A stretch of 64,000 nt of DNA from Chrysomallon squamiferum (GCA_012295275.1 CM022673.1:16222310-16286309), one strand, 5' to 3'. Shown: positions 14,182-34,447, counted from the stretch's first letter. Translations and numbers: made by a program. The notes: a model not told the origin generated them from the sequence alone.

Positions 14182-17100
14182 TCATCGAGGATATTTCGGG
14201 ACTTTCTGCCACATCCTCTCACGCCATTTGTTTGCAAAAGCTGTGTCTCTGTAATCAAGACAGTCGACATTCCATACTCCAACCCCTCTTAAACCAATCT
14301 TTTCAGCAAGCTTATATTTCAGAGACAGACTTTCAGGGTCATCATACCACACTTCAGAATATTTCCCAGTTGTTGCATTCTGCAGACGAACAGAAAATGA
14401 AATAACTGTCTTGATGCAAAAACAATTTTCAAACATTTAAGTTATGATTTCAAATCTTTTATTTCATTTTGCTTATAAAAACATTCTATATGCATTTTTT
14501 ATTTAACCTATATTTATTTCTCAAATAAAATCATTATTATTATTATTTTTTTTACATAGATGTTAATGTTTACTCAGTCTGAATCTGAACTTCATTTGAT
14601 TTTTGTATTAAATTTAAGACTAAAGCTTTAAAAGTGAAAATTCAATTAAATTATGTAGGATCCAGGTAAAATGTAATGCCCACCAAATTAATAATAAATA
14701 AGTAACTACAAAAATATATTTAATTTTAACATTCTGTGATGCTTAAAAGTTAGTCAGAAATTAAAAAGATGTTTAATCTAAAATGTATTTACATTCAAAA
14801 ATGTTTTTTGACCAAACTAAAGTGTATGTGCAGATAACATGATTACAAAACAATTCACACCAGCACTTTGAGATTCAATTTAAATGCATTTTATATATTT
14901 TGTTATTTTCAAATAATAATGTACTTCTTTTTAAAACTATTTCACCTTTTGATAAAAGAAAGGACTGAGTGTTTTTGTATCCCAAATCCTCTTTGATGTT
15001 GATGTTTCCACCATTGAAATAATTACTCTAAAGTCAATCTGTCTTCCTGCTGCATCACTGCAGTTCACACCACGAAAAGGAACTTCAGCAATTTTGCACA
15101 TTTTGGTCTATGACATTAAAAAGAAATTTTACCAGAAAATCAAAATTCTAAAGTAAAGAATTTTTATATTCTAAGCCATAAATTTCATAGTTTAAACAGG
15201 GGATTGCTTTTAGTAAATTAAGGAATATTTATTTATATCTCAGTGAATTTTAATATTAACTGTATTAAGTTTCATATTGGAGTTTCTTATTTGGAATAAC
15301 AATGCTGTGAGCTGCATTGTTAGGAAAGCATATTTGATAATCCTATCATAAAGCAACAAGTGAAGTTTGAAATGGCCCGATGAATTTTTCACTGACAACT
15401 ATAATTTTTTTTTTTTAAGACATAGATTATGGAAAATTAAATGAAAGATTAAAAGAAACTATGTTCTGTACAGAAAGAGGCAGAAAATATTTTAGTATAT
15501 TTAAAAAATGTTTTAAAAGTTTTCTTACTTCTGTGTTAAAAGTCAGACAGTGGTACTGGTAGCCATACCAAGGAACACCTAAAACCAGTTTATTTGGAGG
15601 AATCCTGACATACTTCAGATAGCCTTCAAGTCCTGGGATAAAGAAATATATGTATATAAACAACCAACCTTCTTTTAAACAAAAATACATTGGTGATAAT
15701 ATTTTTAAAAGAAAAGAACATTTATGTAAGATTTATACTTTAGAATATTTGAAAAGAAATAGGTTTCAAAAGAATTTTAATTGCATCATATGTATAATGG
15801 CACCAATGTAAATTGTATTTTGAATTTTTTATTTGGGATTGTGTATGACATTTACGATTTCTTTACAGTGTATATGACAAATCATCGTAAATTAAAAACA
15901 AAAATGTGCTGAGATGTTGCTCATGTTTTTCTTCCTGTCAAGGATTTTTTTTTAAATTCAAGTAAACATAGGCAATGGATTTTACAATACACAATCATAT
16001 CAGTTTATCAGTTGTGATAGACATATTGGAATGTAGACAAAACAGAAACAGAAAATCTTTATGACAGTCTATAATTCTTTTCTAGAAATCCACCAAATGT
16101 TGGTAAAATTAAGATATTTTCTCATAAAGATTTTCATAACATTACAGGATTACCAGTAATTTAAATGACTTTTACCAAATAATGTTGTATAGTAGCCAGA
16201 GTTTGCTAAAGCCACACATTCACCATAAATCTGACTCTGCTCATCATAGGACATCACAAAAAGAAAGTCACTAATCTGTGACAAAGTTTGGTAGTCATAG
16301 CAACGTCTGTCAATGCATCTGCCATTGTTATGTGGACTCCAGGCTATGTCTACTGTAACCTGTATGAATAAAGTTACTTGAACATTGACTTTCTATTTAT
16401 TGCACTTGCACTTTTTATTACTAGTGCATTCGCAAATAAAACCATTCAAATTAACACAAAGTGATTAAACTTTTTTAATTTCTACCATTAGTAATGTTCC
16501 TTTATTTTATTAACAATGAATTTTACACACAGTTTTATTGCTAATCATATGACCAAGCCATACTAATTACCTGATAGTGTGGATTACTCTGTTTGAAAGC
16601 CAGGTTAGTTTCATTAACTAAATCTGTGAACGCTTGTTTCAAATCAGTTTGATTCTCAGGAATAGGATCTTCAAAGTCAATGTTTACCCCATCCAGAAAA
16701 TTGTCTTCAACTATTTTTAGTTTGGATGTAATCCATCTTTTTCTCAATGTTTCATTTAGTATTTTGTTGCCATGAAGGCTTCCTAAAAGAATTAATTTAT
16801 TTTAAATATTTTCTTAATATAACTAATTTTTTAGATGCCAAAGATCATAAAATATATTATTCAAAAAAAAAAAAACATTTAATTTTATATTATTACTATG
16901 GTGAACGTGTAAAGAAAGACATAAAATGATTATAATTTTTTTCTTTTTATTTTATGTCTCACCACTCACATAAGTCAAATATTAAAAGTCTTCTATGATT
17001 TCATAATTGCCCGATTTTTTAACTGTCCTTGACCTATTGTTTGCTTACCCATACCCACTGTGACCACTCTAGCACCATGTTTGTGTGCAAAACACATGAG

Positions 17101-17430
17101 CTGCGGACTGATGTATCCCACCATGACAACTGTAGTGACCTTTGTCCAGTCAAATTTGCTCCATGTCTCTTTAATATCATGGAGTGAGAACATGAAAACC
17201 TGAAAAAATAAAATATAAATAATCATAATAATACACAAATTTTTATAATGTATATCTTCAGATTCAAATAAATATAAAATTCTCATCAGATATGCACATA
17301 TAAAACTAAACCTTTCCTATTGTAACCTGTGTATAATGGGCAACTGACAAGAAGGTTAAATGTTTGTTTATCTCTTTTAAACAAGCATTTTCTTTGATTT
17401 TTGTACTGTGTGTGTGCGCGCACGCGCCCG

Positions 17431-17491
<61 letters not shown>

Positions 17492-17937
17492 TAATATGTA
17501 AAATATTAATATGTAGAATCGTACCTTGATTTATTACACTACGTTAATATTGAAACAAGGTAGGATTTATGATGAAGTCAATATTTTATCAAATGATTAT
17601 TACTTTTTTTTCTATCAGTATCAATCAATATTATGAATATAATATTATTAAAATGTGGGCGTATCATTTCCTGTTTTATTTAACACCCTAAACGTAATTT
17701 GATTTTCTTACACAAACAAATAGTGTATGCTACTATTAAACTTGGTTAATAATAGTAATACGATGTTCAATGCCAAAGGTCCATAATCACTTGTGATTTT
17801 GATCCACCCACCTCTTTTCTCTTTAGATTTTTAACAGGTTCACATAATTTGGAGTCCTCGCATGGACAGGCTGATTTTGGAACAGATATTTCAAAAAACA
17901 AACAAACGAAAACTAAAATTGGAATAAAGAAATTCAT
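14182..17937 (-). CDS. CTBS: Di-N-acetylchitobiase, copy A (GH18)
   Basis: Seven exons in transcription order: 17937-17812, 17199-17049, 16782-16571, 16359-16176, 15632-15529, 15107-14946, 14379-14182, giving 378 residues (human about 385). This lysosomal glycosidase splits the GlcNAc-GlcNAc core of Asn-linked glycans from the reducing end. The N-terminus is a hydrophobic signal peptide followed by CPCEDSKLCEPV, matching the CPC..LC start of vertebrate chitobiase. The GH18 DxxDxDxE motif is DGVNIDFE, with the catalytic Glu at about residue 130. Downstream are WSPHN...CIDRRCYDY, DFLFVMSYDEQSQ, LVLGVPWYGY and the C-terminal RGVGVWNVDCLDY. All phases close (0,1,0,1,0,0). The gene is head-to-head with DEF8, about 1.1 kb between start codons, and paralogous to copy B. 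It has no sign of decay and is probably functional. Confidence 0.95.
17407..17488. repeat. (GT)n tract with alternating CG core, chitobiase A intron 1
   Basis: Alternating purine/pyrimidine run starting GTGTGTGCGCGCACGCGC and continuing as a long perfect (TG)n. The CG-containing start is the most Z-DNA-prone stretch in the window. Confidence 0.9.
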
Positions 17938-18412
17938 TTTATGAGTTTGAATAAATCAGCAGTGGTAGACTTTCTTCCTGTTTTGGTTATCCTATCCACG
18001 AATCGAACGCAATTTTATTACGTTTGATTAAGGAAACCTAAACTGGTTTCCCAATCGACTACGCCAACTTCAGATCTGCGTCCTACTTCCGTATTTTTGT
18101 CACAAGAGTAAAAGAAACTTGATCAAATACGATGATGACATCAGTAGCATTTCTTTGTTGGAGTAAGTTTTTTTCAGTACTTTGTCAGACGTTCATAGTG
18201 ACATGTACATTTATGAATAAAATATATTGTCTGTGTTAATTATTGTTTAAAAACAAATCTAAGTATTTATTGCTGACACTGTGTCAGCCTCGCAGTTGAA
18301 TCAAAAATCAAAACAATAAATTATACAATCAATACCTGTTTGATTTCCAGATTTTACGAATATTTCTTTATTTTATATTAAATGAGAAATGTAATGGGTT
18401 ATTTTTTGTTAA

Positions 18413-18470
<58 letters not shown>

Positions 18471-19059
18471 TTGAAATAATTTTTTATTATTATTATTTTC
18501 TTGTTTAATTTTAATCTGTATTTTGTTAAAACAGTCGAAATGTAGGTCTAATGTAAACACATGACAGTTTTAGAAGTTAGTTTTAGCAGTTAATGAATTA
18601 CAGAAAAATAATATTAAAGTTTTGATTAAGTTTCAAAGATCAACAATTTTTTTTTATGTTATCTTTTAGGTTGTAATTTTGGTTTTCCTCATATATAATT
18701 ATCTATATTTATCTGTAGTTTTACTTTTTTACTTTTATAAAATAGATAGTTGTTAGAATTTGTTATTAAATACAACCTAATTATGCATTTTGATAATTCT
18801 TTTAAAGTTCTGTTAATAATAGATAGTTTCATATGACATATAAGAAACATAAATAAAATTATAAAATTGTAAATTATTGAGATGGAGTTTAATTTGATAT
18901 ATCTGTTCAAACATTATAATATCTGCATTTAGATTAAGAATCTAAGTTTCAAGTTGTATTTTCATTTCTTTTTTTAACTTTTTTAAATTATTATTTTCAT
19001 CAAGGATAAGCAAGGACAGTTTGAATTAAATAACTAAAGAAAAGAACATCAGCCCAATT
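17938..19059. promoter_or_regulatory. Divergent promoter region, chitobiase A / DEF8
   Basis: The two start codons face away from each other about 1.1 kb apart. The part next to chitobiase A, about 17940-18175, is richer in G/C. It holds an ETS-type ACTTCCG (18085-18091) and a CRE-like TGACATCA near 18134, followed by a donor-like GTAAGT near 18168 that could end a non-coding first exon of DEF8. The rest is A/T-rich with an (ATT)n run at 18413-18471. A shared promoter is inferred from geometry and motifs. Confidence 0.45.
18413..18471. repeat. (ATT)n microsatellite
   Basis: Roughly 19 ATT units in the chitobiase A / DEF8 spacer, probably inside the 5' intron of DEF8 if the first exon is near 18168. 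Confidence 0.95.
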
Positions 19060-26132
<7,073 letters not shown>

Positions 26133-26268
26133 CAAGTGCCTTATTATATTTATTATTTTATCATTATATGTGTACACAAATAATTTTATAACCAGAAACT
26201 GTCTTGTCTTAAACAATATGATTTAAGTTTTATTTTTATTTTCTAATGTCTCTGTATGAGCTTCTGAT

Positions 26269-26269
<1 letters not shown>

Positions 26270-26333
<64 letters not shown>

Positions 26334-26340
26334 TGTGTGT
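26270..26340. repeat. (GT)n in the DEF8 3' UTR
   Basis: Long TG repeat with one interruption, 140 nt after the DEF8 stop codon and before the likely polyadenylation signal at 26571, so probably transcribed. Confidence 0.9.
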
Positions 26341-26570
26341 TAATAATCTAAAGATTAATTTTTTCATTTTAAACTTCTTTTTATACCCTTTTTAATCTCT
26401 TTAACTTATGTGGATACACATGGATGATTCTTATGAGGTGCTAATGTTCTCTCGTATCAGTGGTGATTTGAGAACATCAACTATGCAGGATTTGTGATCA
26501 GTGAGATTGGTGATTTTGTCTTACAGTTATTGTACTGTGTTAAAATTTATTTATTGTTTTGTATAGTGCT

Positions 26571-26576
26571 AATAAA
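26571..26576 (+). terminator. Candidate DEF8 polyadenylation signal
   Basis: AATAAA within GCTAATAAAATAC, about 440 nt past the stop and followed about 20 nt later by a T-rich run. Confidence 0.55.
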
Positions 26577-27182
26577 ATACAATACATTTAAAAAGTGGTT
26601 TTTTTTTTTTTTGCTTTATTTTGGATCTGGCTTTAGTTCAGAAATAGATGAGTCACAGGATTAATTCTTCTTAATTTATCCATTTGACTATTGTATATAA
26701 AGAAAAGCTTCAGTATCTTCTTTCAAGACTGTGGAAAAGTGCATATTAAAGATGTCATGCTACTAATCATACAGAAGGTGCAGATTTCCTATCACAAAAT
26801 ATCACACAGTATTGCAGCCCTTTAATATTAGGTATGTTTAAAATAAGAGTCATTAATTGAAAAAAAAAAGATGAAAATAAATTGGATACAAGTTATTTCA
26901 GTGATTATGTTATCATGCTATAGTCATATATTTTTATTTTTCATTTATTTAACATGAAAATATCTTTACATTCACTTTCATATGTATTTCAAAATGATAC
27001 TTCACTTTCCTTATTGTCCATTTATTTATTTGTTATTTTATAGACATCTGAAAATAATATTTGAAAAAAAGATTGGACTGGTTCATTATGAAGAAACAAT
27101 ATCTGAACAATAATCTGCTGCTCTTTCATTACCAAACTATGTCACTTCCACTAATAATAATGATAACCAACCATCAGAAAAC

Positions 27183-30100
27183 TCAGTTAAAAACAAAACT
27201 AATAGGTGATGTGGAATCATGGTTGTGTGTGTTATAATTTGGGATAGCCTGCCACATTTTCTCTGTGATGTTGTGGGTGTTGTCCTTGTCAATGTAGTCA
27301 AGACAGTCAGCTCTCCAGATACCAACACCTCTCAGATTGAGACGAGAAGCAAGTCCAAACTTGCTCTTCAAACTCTCTGGATCATCATACCAAAACTGGT
27401 AAGTCTGGCCAGCATATGGATCCTTTGTTTTAGAAAATAATATAAAATACTGTAGAAAATAGCTAAACATAATAGAAACATGTGTTTTCTTCACTTTAGA
27501 TTAATTTAAAAAAATAATAATAATGTAAATAAAATCGTGTAGAAAATTGTTAGATATAAATTTTGTTGGAGAAATTTGGGGCCTCTTTACTTTTACATTA
27601 ATGAAAAATAGTAATAGAAGAAAATAAGATATGAGAATAAAATAAGTGTTCACTGTGTGTCTGAAGTACAATGTATAAAAAATAAGTACTCACAGTTTGT
27701 ATAAAATAGCTATTCACAATGTGTAAAATAAAACATACTCGCTGTACATAAGTATTCAGCGTCTATAAAATAAGTACTGACTGCATATAAAATAATTAAG
27801 TACTAGGTACAAAGTAATGTATAAAACTCACTATGTTTGTAGTCAGTATATAAAGTAAGTGTGTATAAAATGAGTACTCACTGTGTGTATATATAAATAA
27901 GTACTCACTGTATATACATATATAAAGTAAGTACTGTATGTATAAAGTAAGTACTGTATGTATAAAATAAGTACTGTATATATAAATAAGTACTCACTGT
28001 GTGTATATATAAATAAGTACTCACTGTATATATATAAGTACTCATAGGTATGTATAAAATAAGTACTCACTGTATATACACAAATAAGTACTCACATATG
28101 TATGTATAAAATGAGTACTCACTGTATATACCTATATAAAGTAAGTACTGTATGTATAAAATAAGTACTGTATATATAAATAAGTACTCACTGTGTGTAT
28201 ATATAAATAAGTACTCACTGTATATACATAAATAAGTACTCACTGTATATACATAAATAAGTACTCACTGTATGTATAAATTAAGTACTCACATATGTAT
28301 GTATAAAATAAGTACTCACTGTATATACATAAATAAGTACTCACTGTATGTATAAAATAAGGTGACAAAGTCTTATTATCCCACAGTCTTCCGGAGGCTG
28401 ACATGTCGGCCAGTGGGTAGATTTCGCTGAAACATTTCTGAGTGCCAGCTTTCTGACTGCAGAATGCTCCGAGATAGGACACATACCTTATAGAGCAAGT
28501 GTTATTCTGAAAAATAACCACAAACCACATTATCCACTCATTACATTAAGTAATTATAAAATTATTCAAAAAAAAAAATGAAGTGAATTAAATAACAATA
28601 TAAATTCAAAGAATAAGCCTAACTGATAAAGTATTGTTTAAAATTATTGTTTGTAATTTATATTTTTATTATGAATGGCTGAGAATAAATAAAAATGAAA
28701 AATAAAATTTACTTCATCAATCTCCAGACATGGGTATTTCAGCCCATACCATGGTAAACCAAGAACAAGTTTGTCCTCAGAAATGCCCATTGCAAGATAA
28801 TCTTCAATTCCTGTCAAAAAAAAAACATCAAATTAAATTATCAATGATCAACAACACCTGAAAATTTGTTTTTATGTTAACAAATGTTGGTATTAAATTG
28901 TTTGATGATGATATTATTAAAGAGGAAACTGTAGCCACCACATTATTGGCAATATAAAAAATACCATTTAAAAAAATAACACACATTTATTTTGTTATTT
29001 TAATATTCTAAAATATCAATTACATATGTAAACAAATCTCCCACAGCTCATCATAAACTGATGGATTAGCAAAATAATAAATGATAAAATAATCAAAGTG
29101 AAGAAGTTGTAAATTTTACCCTGTTGAGCTTTGTAATACCCTGCATTTGCTCCAGCAACACATTTCTCAAATATCTGACTGCGATGGTCGTATGACATTA
29201 CAAAAAGGAAGTCAGTGGCTTCTGCAAGTCCAACAAAGTCATAACAACGTCTGTCAATACAGTTTGGGCTCCAAGGAACATCAACTGTGACCTGAAATAA
29301 AATAAATTACAGTAGCTTGATAAAGTGTCCAAAGTAAATTTTGTCTCCTATGGAAATAGCTTAATTTTTACACTAATCTATGCATATAAAAAAATGCAGT
29401 CATATAAACATACACAAAGATATATTAATGCTCCTAACAAACTTGTAGTTGTACATACACATATATATGCAATGAAATATACACAAATACATACATATTA
29501 TATGCTAGTATGCAAGCACACACACATACACAAAGACAGATACATTCATACACACATTCATACATGGACACACAACTTACACATACAACAGACACACACA
29601 CAAACACTCATATATACATATATACAAACAGAGACCTACATACTTGAGATGTGGGTATTTCCTCTTTAAATTTCCTGTAGGTTTCTCTCACCAAAGATGT
29701 AAAGGCATCTTTTAACAGAGGTTGACTTCTAGATATTGGCTGTTCAAAGTCAATGTTGATGCCATCAAGATGTTGACGTTTGACACGCAGTATCTGTTGG
29801 TCAATCCACTTTTCTCTTAATGTTGCATTAGCCAACTCGGTTTTTGAAAATGTGGCTAGCAATGATAAAATGTAAAAATACATTCTTTCTTGATTTCTAG
29901 AAAAAAATCTAATGGTTCAGTGGTATAAAATGAATGACTATTTATTTTTAATGGAGGCATGAACTTGTTTTTAAATATCTAGACAATTATAAATATAAAT
30001 GTAATTATTCTGCAATGTTGTATTAGATGGGAAATGCATTACGGCCACATTAACATTATTTTTGAATATTAATATAACAAATAATTTAATTTTAAAATAA

Positions 30101-31604
30101 ACTGGTAGTAGTTAACATTACTCTTACCAAAACTAACTTTATAACATACAAACTAATATTAATACTGTATCATATATTGGCATTAATTAACATACTAACC
30201 AATATTAACAGTATAACAGATACTGGTAGTAGTTAACATACTCACCAATACTAACAGTGTAACACAAACTGGAATTATTTAACTTACAAGTCAATACTAT
30301 CAATATAACACATAATGGAATTAATTAACATCCTAAACAATGCTGATGATGTAAATAAATGGGGATTACCATACTAACTAATACTAACAATGTAACATAC
30401 TGGGATTAACATACTAACTAATACTAACATATACTGGAATCAACATACTAACTAATACTAACATTGTAACAGGTATTAGTTAATGTAATAACATCATAAT
30501 ATATATACTGTATTAATTAACTTACTAACATGGAAAAACATACTGACATTAGTTAATATTCTAACATAACACAAACTGGTAATGGTTAACATACTAACAA
30601 TGTAACACATACTGGTATTAGTTAACATGCTAACATTGTAATTCATACAGTATTAATTAACAATGAAGAACATACTGGCATTAGTTAATATATTAACAAT
30701 ATAACACATATTGGTATTAGTTAATGTACTAACAATGTAACACATACTGATGTTAGTTAACATGCTAATATTATAATACATACAGTATTAATTAATGGAA
30801 CACATTTGTTAACATAGTAACACTTACTGGTATTAGTTAACAAACCTATAACTAACCTATACTGACAATTCTAACATTATGTTCATGTGCATAGCACATG
30901 AGAGAAGTGCTGACAAAACCCACTAGGACAATGGTTGTCATCTTGTCCCAGTCATATTGGCGCCATATTCTTTCTCCACGGTTCTTAGAAAATATAAACA
31001 CCTGAATAAAAAACCACCTAATAGTAAAAATGGCTACTTTGTTAAAAAGCTAAAAGACAGACTTGAAAACAAAAAATCATTTAAAACTGTAAGCAGTTTC
31101 TAGATTTTCAGTTAAACAACAAATTGTTAGTTTTGTTGATTTATCTATTGGATACCACATTTCTTGTATTTCTAAGAAAGAAGATTAAATTCAAACTGAA
31201 TGTAGAGTACAGACAACAAAATAATTAAGAAACAAAACAAACCTAAAAAAATCATTGTTTCTTTGCTTTTTTTTTTTAAAATAAACCTTCCTTATTAAGA
31301 AATTTTAACTCACAAGGATAATGAATATAGTATTTTAATTATAAATTTTACACACAAAAAATTTAAAACATAAATACTAAAATAAATAAAATGAACAAAA
31401 AACACTAAAAAATAACAAAAAAAAAAATATATGTCAGTTGCCTAACAAATCCCCATTATTTACAAAACAGCTTCTTCTCACCTCATTTCTGACTGTTCTG
31501 TTGACCGGATGACAAAATTCTTCTCTCTTACACGGACAATGAGATCCAAAACTGCCCAACAGAAACACACACATCACACCCAAAACTACCACGAAAGTCT
31601 CCAT
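27183..31604 (-). CDS. CTBS: Di-N-acetylchitobiase, copy B (GH18)
   Basis: Seven exons in transcription order: 31604-31482, 31001-30857, 29855-29644, 29291-29120, 28810-28713, 28506-28345, 27422-27183, giving 383 residues. A hydrophobic signal peptide precedes HCPCKREEFCHPV. The catalytic DGINIDFE is intact, with Glu at about residue 127. WSPNCIDRRCYDF, DFLFVMSYD, LVLGLPWYG and RGVGIWRADCLDY follow. Exon phases equal those of copy A, and exons 3 and 6 have identical lengths (212, 162 nt), which shows descent by duplication and an intact gene. Differences from copy A: SYDHRSQ replaces SYDEQSQ, exon 6 has additional Cys residues, and the C-terminus is about 14 residues longer. The last codons of exon 6 (YFIHT) are part of a minisatellite that fills intron 6, and the end of exon 2 resembles the array in intron 2. 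The exon 7 acceptor (ACAAAG) has a weak pyrimidine tract. Confidence 0.93.
27655..28363 (-). repeat. Minisatellite carrying the exon 6 donor, chitobiase B intron 6
   Basis: About 700 bp of degenerate repeat with a basic unit near 25 bp. In the gene's sense the unit is ATACAGTGAGTACTTATTT plus TATG-rich filler. It starts within exon 6: the last 16 nt of that exon plus the authentic donor ACA|GTGAGT form the first unit. Roughly a dozen later units keep a full GTGAGTACTT and so look like intact 5' splice sites. Confidence 0.9.
29395..29643. repeat. ATAC/CA-rich tract abutting the exon 3 donor, chitobiase B intron 3
   Basis: Cryptic (CA)n/(CATA)n sequence fills most of this intron and runs up to the donor, which itself reads GTATGT in the gene's sense and so merges with the repeat. 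Confidence 0.8.
30100..30880 (-). repeat. Degenerate tandem array resembling the exon 2 donor, chitobiase B intron 2
   Basis: Eighteen or so units of about 36-45 bp. On the plus strand the unit is close to ACTGGTATTAGTTAACATAC followed by TAACCAATACTAACAATGTAAC. The exon 2 end (ACTAACCTATACTGACAATTC on the plus strand) aligns to the unit, so several copies carry a GTTAGT or GTGAGT donor in an exon-like context, e.g. near 30190 and 30238. Confidence 0.75.
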
Positions 31605-32643
31605 CTTGAAATTTTGATAGCAAATTTTATCTACTTAAAAACTTGTCTGAAAAATAAAACTTTTATTCACAATTATATTTCCACAAATATTTTGATTAGA
31701 GCAAAGATATGATTATAATAAATCCAAGAATATTTATTTTAAAAAAGAAAGTGAATTAACAATCACAGCTTTCTGAAGTCTAGTTTTGGTCTGTTTTCTA
31801 TTCTTTTTAACATAGCAAGTTTAAAACAAATAACAGGATGTTAAATGTTTTTGTTACACTTTCTGTCTGTAAATTTAAACTCTGTGATCTTTGGTCACCT
31901 GACACAGATATTGATTTTTTTTTTTTTTTTTAGCACTCATTTAGTTTGACCTGTCTGGACTCTTCTGTCCTTTTTAAGATTAAAGTGTAAAAAAATAATA
32001 ATAACCTGTACTGAAAATTTCTTCATTGTCAAAAAACAACATTGAATGATAAAATCTGTTTCAGCTTGTTTTTACTACATTTGAAGTTGCTCTTAATGTA
32101 ACTTTAAGCTAATCTTACTATTGTCAAAATTTTAGAGTATAAAAGTACATCTTTTTGTTATAAAGTTTCAGACTACTGTCACTGACAAGTAATGTTAAAT
32201 CTACTTCAGATATTTAATTTGTACTGGAAGTATTTGAGTTCTCATCCGAGTAGTGAAAAATGCTCCATCAAGATTTTTTTTTTTTTTTGCATGTGAATCA
32301 TATATTTTGATCTCCATACAAGCTTTTATAGTTTAAACTATGTACAGTGATATCAAAAAGTATTTAAAATGCTTTTTTTCTTTCTTCTAAATAAACATGA
32401 GTGTAATACCTGAATATTGAAGTTAAGAACCAAATATCAACTTTTGATAATTTACATAAATACTTATCTTTTAAATATTTAAATATTATTAATTTATCTG
32501 CTGGGTTTCTATTTTGTCACATTCAATATATGAAAGAAGAAACCTTTAAATGTCACTAATTTTTCTTACCAGCAAAAAGAGGTATTTTATATGAACCTTC
32601 TCATGAACAGGAATGTCTAGATAATCCATGTGTGTGTGTGTGC

Positions 32644-32708
<65 letters not shown>

Positions 32709-34409
32709 AAAAATAACATTTTATTAAAGAAAGTAAATAAATCACAAAATACTCAACATGATATTGACAAAAAATAGTTTATTTTTGTAGACAAGACAAA
32801 AAATAAAACACAAACAAAATACAGCTCCAGGCTAACAAAAACAGTGAAATAAATTATACTAAAGTAAAATACTGTCAGAAACAAAATATCATTTACCTGT
32901 GTACACTGATAAATTGTCAACAGTTACATGAAAACCAGTCTTAAAAATATTATAACAGGATATTCAACAAATATTTTTTTTATTTAAAATAGTAAAATTA
33001 AATGTGCAATAAATAAATAAACATTCTTCTTAAACAAAATTACTTTAACAAGTTAGATTAATATGTTAATTTTAACACAAAAACAATTTGATAAATGAAA
33101 TTCTAAATCATGGTGGTCAGAACAATTAAAAAAAAATCATAATAAATTATAAAAAAATCGTAATAATAATACCTTTTAATTTTAAAAAATAAACTGGTAA
33201 TATACCCCAAATTCACTGTGCAAAAATTGTACAGATATTTCCAGTATCTTATTATTAAATACAAATTGAAAAATCTTCTGTCAATACCATGTCCAAGTAA
33301 GACAAATTTTTTACTAAACATTATTTTAAGTTCCATTGTAGCCATTACCTTGAAACCTTATCCTGAATCTTTTCTGTAAAATTATCAATAAAATATATTG
33401 ATATGACCATTGTGAATTCATTTTATTTTTATGTAATTATTAAATAACAAATTATATTCTCCACTTAAACTCTAAAATATTCTGCATAAAATTATGAATT
33501 ATACCCTTACCTAACCCTCTCAATCTAATCAAAACAAATTATTTTCTAAGATTTTGTCAACATCAGATTATTGAATTAGAATTTTATCTCCATCAAAATC
33601 TTGAACATCCATATAAATTTAAACAGAATAAAATTGTGAAATAAAAACAGTATGTATCCCTTTTTTCTCCATACCCCAAACCCAAGATTAATTTTTTCAT
33701 TTTTTCATTCCTTGAGGTCTGGTTTTGAAAACTGTTACTGAGTTAAGAACTGGGTGAAATTTTCACCTGAAGAGACTATTGACAGAGAACAAACAGTAAT
33801 GTCAAGAAAACCCAGACAGCTCTTTTTGTCACACTAGAAAACTTTGACATGTTGGTGTCAATCTTATAGAAATGTAACACATCATCTTCTGCTCAAAGAA
33901 CAATCCAGAAGATGGTCACATGATCTCGTATCAACAGATAAAATTAGAACTGTCATATGACCAAGAAAAAAATTGCCACCAGAAAGATGAAATATTTATA
34001 GAAAATAATTTTAAATAACAATAATAAAGAAAAACAAATTCAATAGTGTAACAATACCCAGTAATATCAGAACTAAAAGATTGTCATAAAAATATAAATA
34101 AAAATTAAATATCAATTAACAGAAATAATAATAAAGTAAACAACATTATGTTGTTTTTTTTTCTTCTTCTATAACCATGCCTGTTATATCCCAATCAAAA
34201 GATAGTCACCTAATAAAATGCAGTATATATTATTAACAGCCATAATCTTAAATTAAATAATTAAAAATGCCCATTTGTGGTTATATAAGCTAAAGATTGT
34301 CATAAAGTAAAATGTAATATATTAAATTAAAATACGTTATAATAATAATCTAAGCACAGTGTAATTTTAACTCAAGAAAACAAAATCAGATTGTGTTGAA
34401 TAGGCCAAC

Positions 34410-34447
<38 letters not shown>

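Larger units (their letters stand above)
26133..27182. other. Convergent 3' UTRs of DEF8 and chitobiase B
   Basis: DEF8 3' UTR to about 26590, then about 400 bp with no recognisable gene, then the probable 3' UTR of chitobiase B, which has AATAAA on the minus strand at about 27021-27030. No other feature seen. Confidence 0.6.

Noticed and set aside
27655-28363. Regular repeats as a CRISPR-like array
   Set aside because: Units are contiguous and degenerate with no unique spacers, and the setting is an animal intron.
27183-31604. Chitobiase B as a pseudogene because of its repeat-filled introns
   Set aside because: All seven exons are open, phases match copy A, exon 6 keeps its exact length and the catalytic motif is intact.
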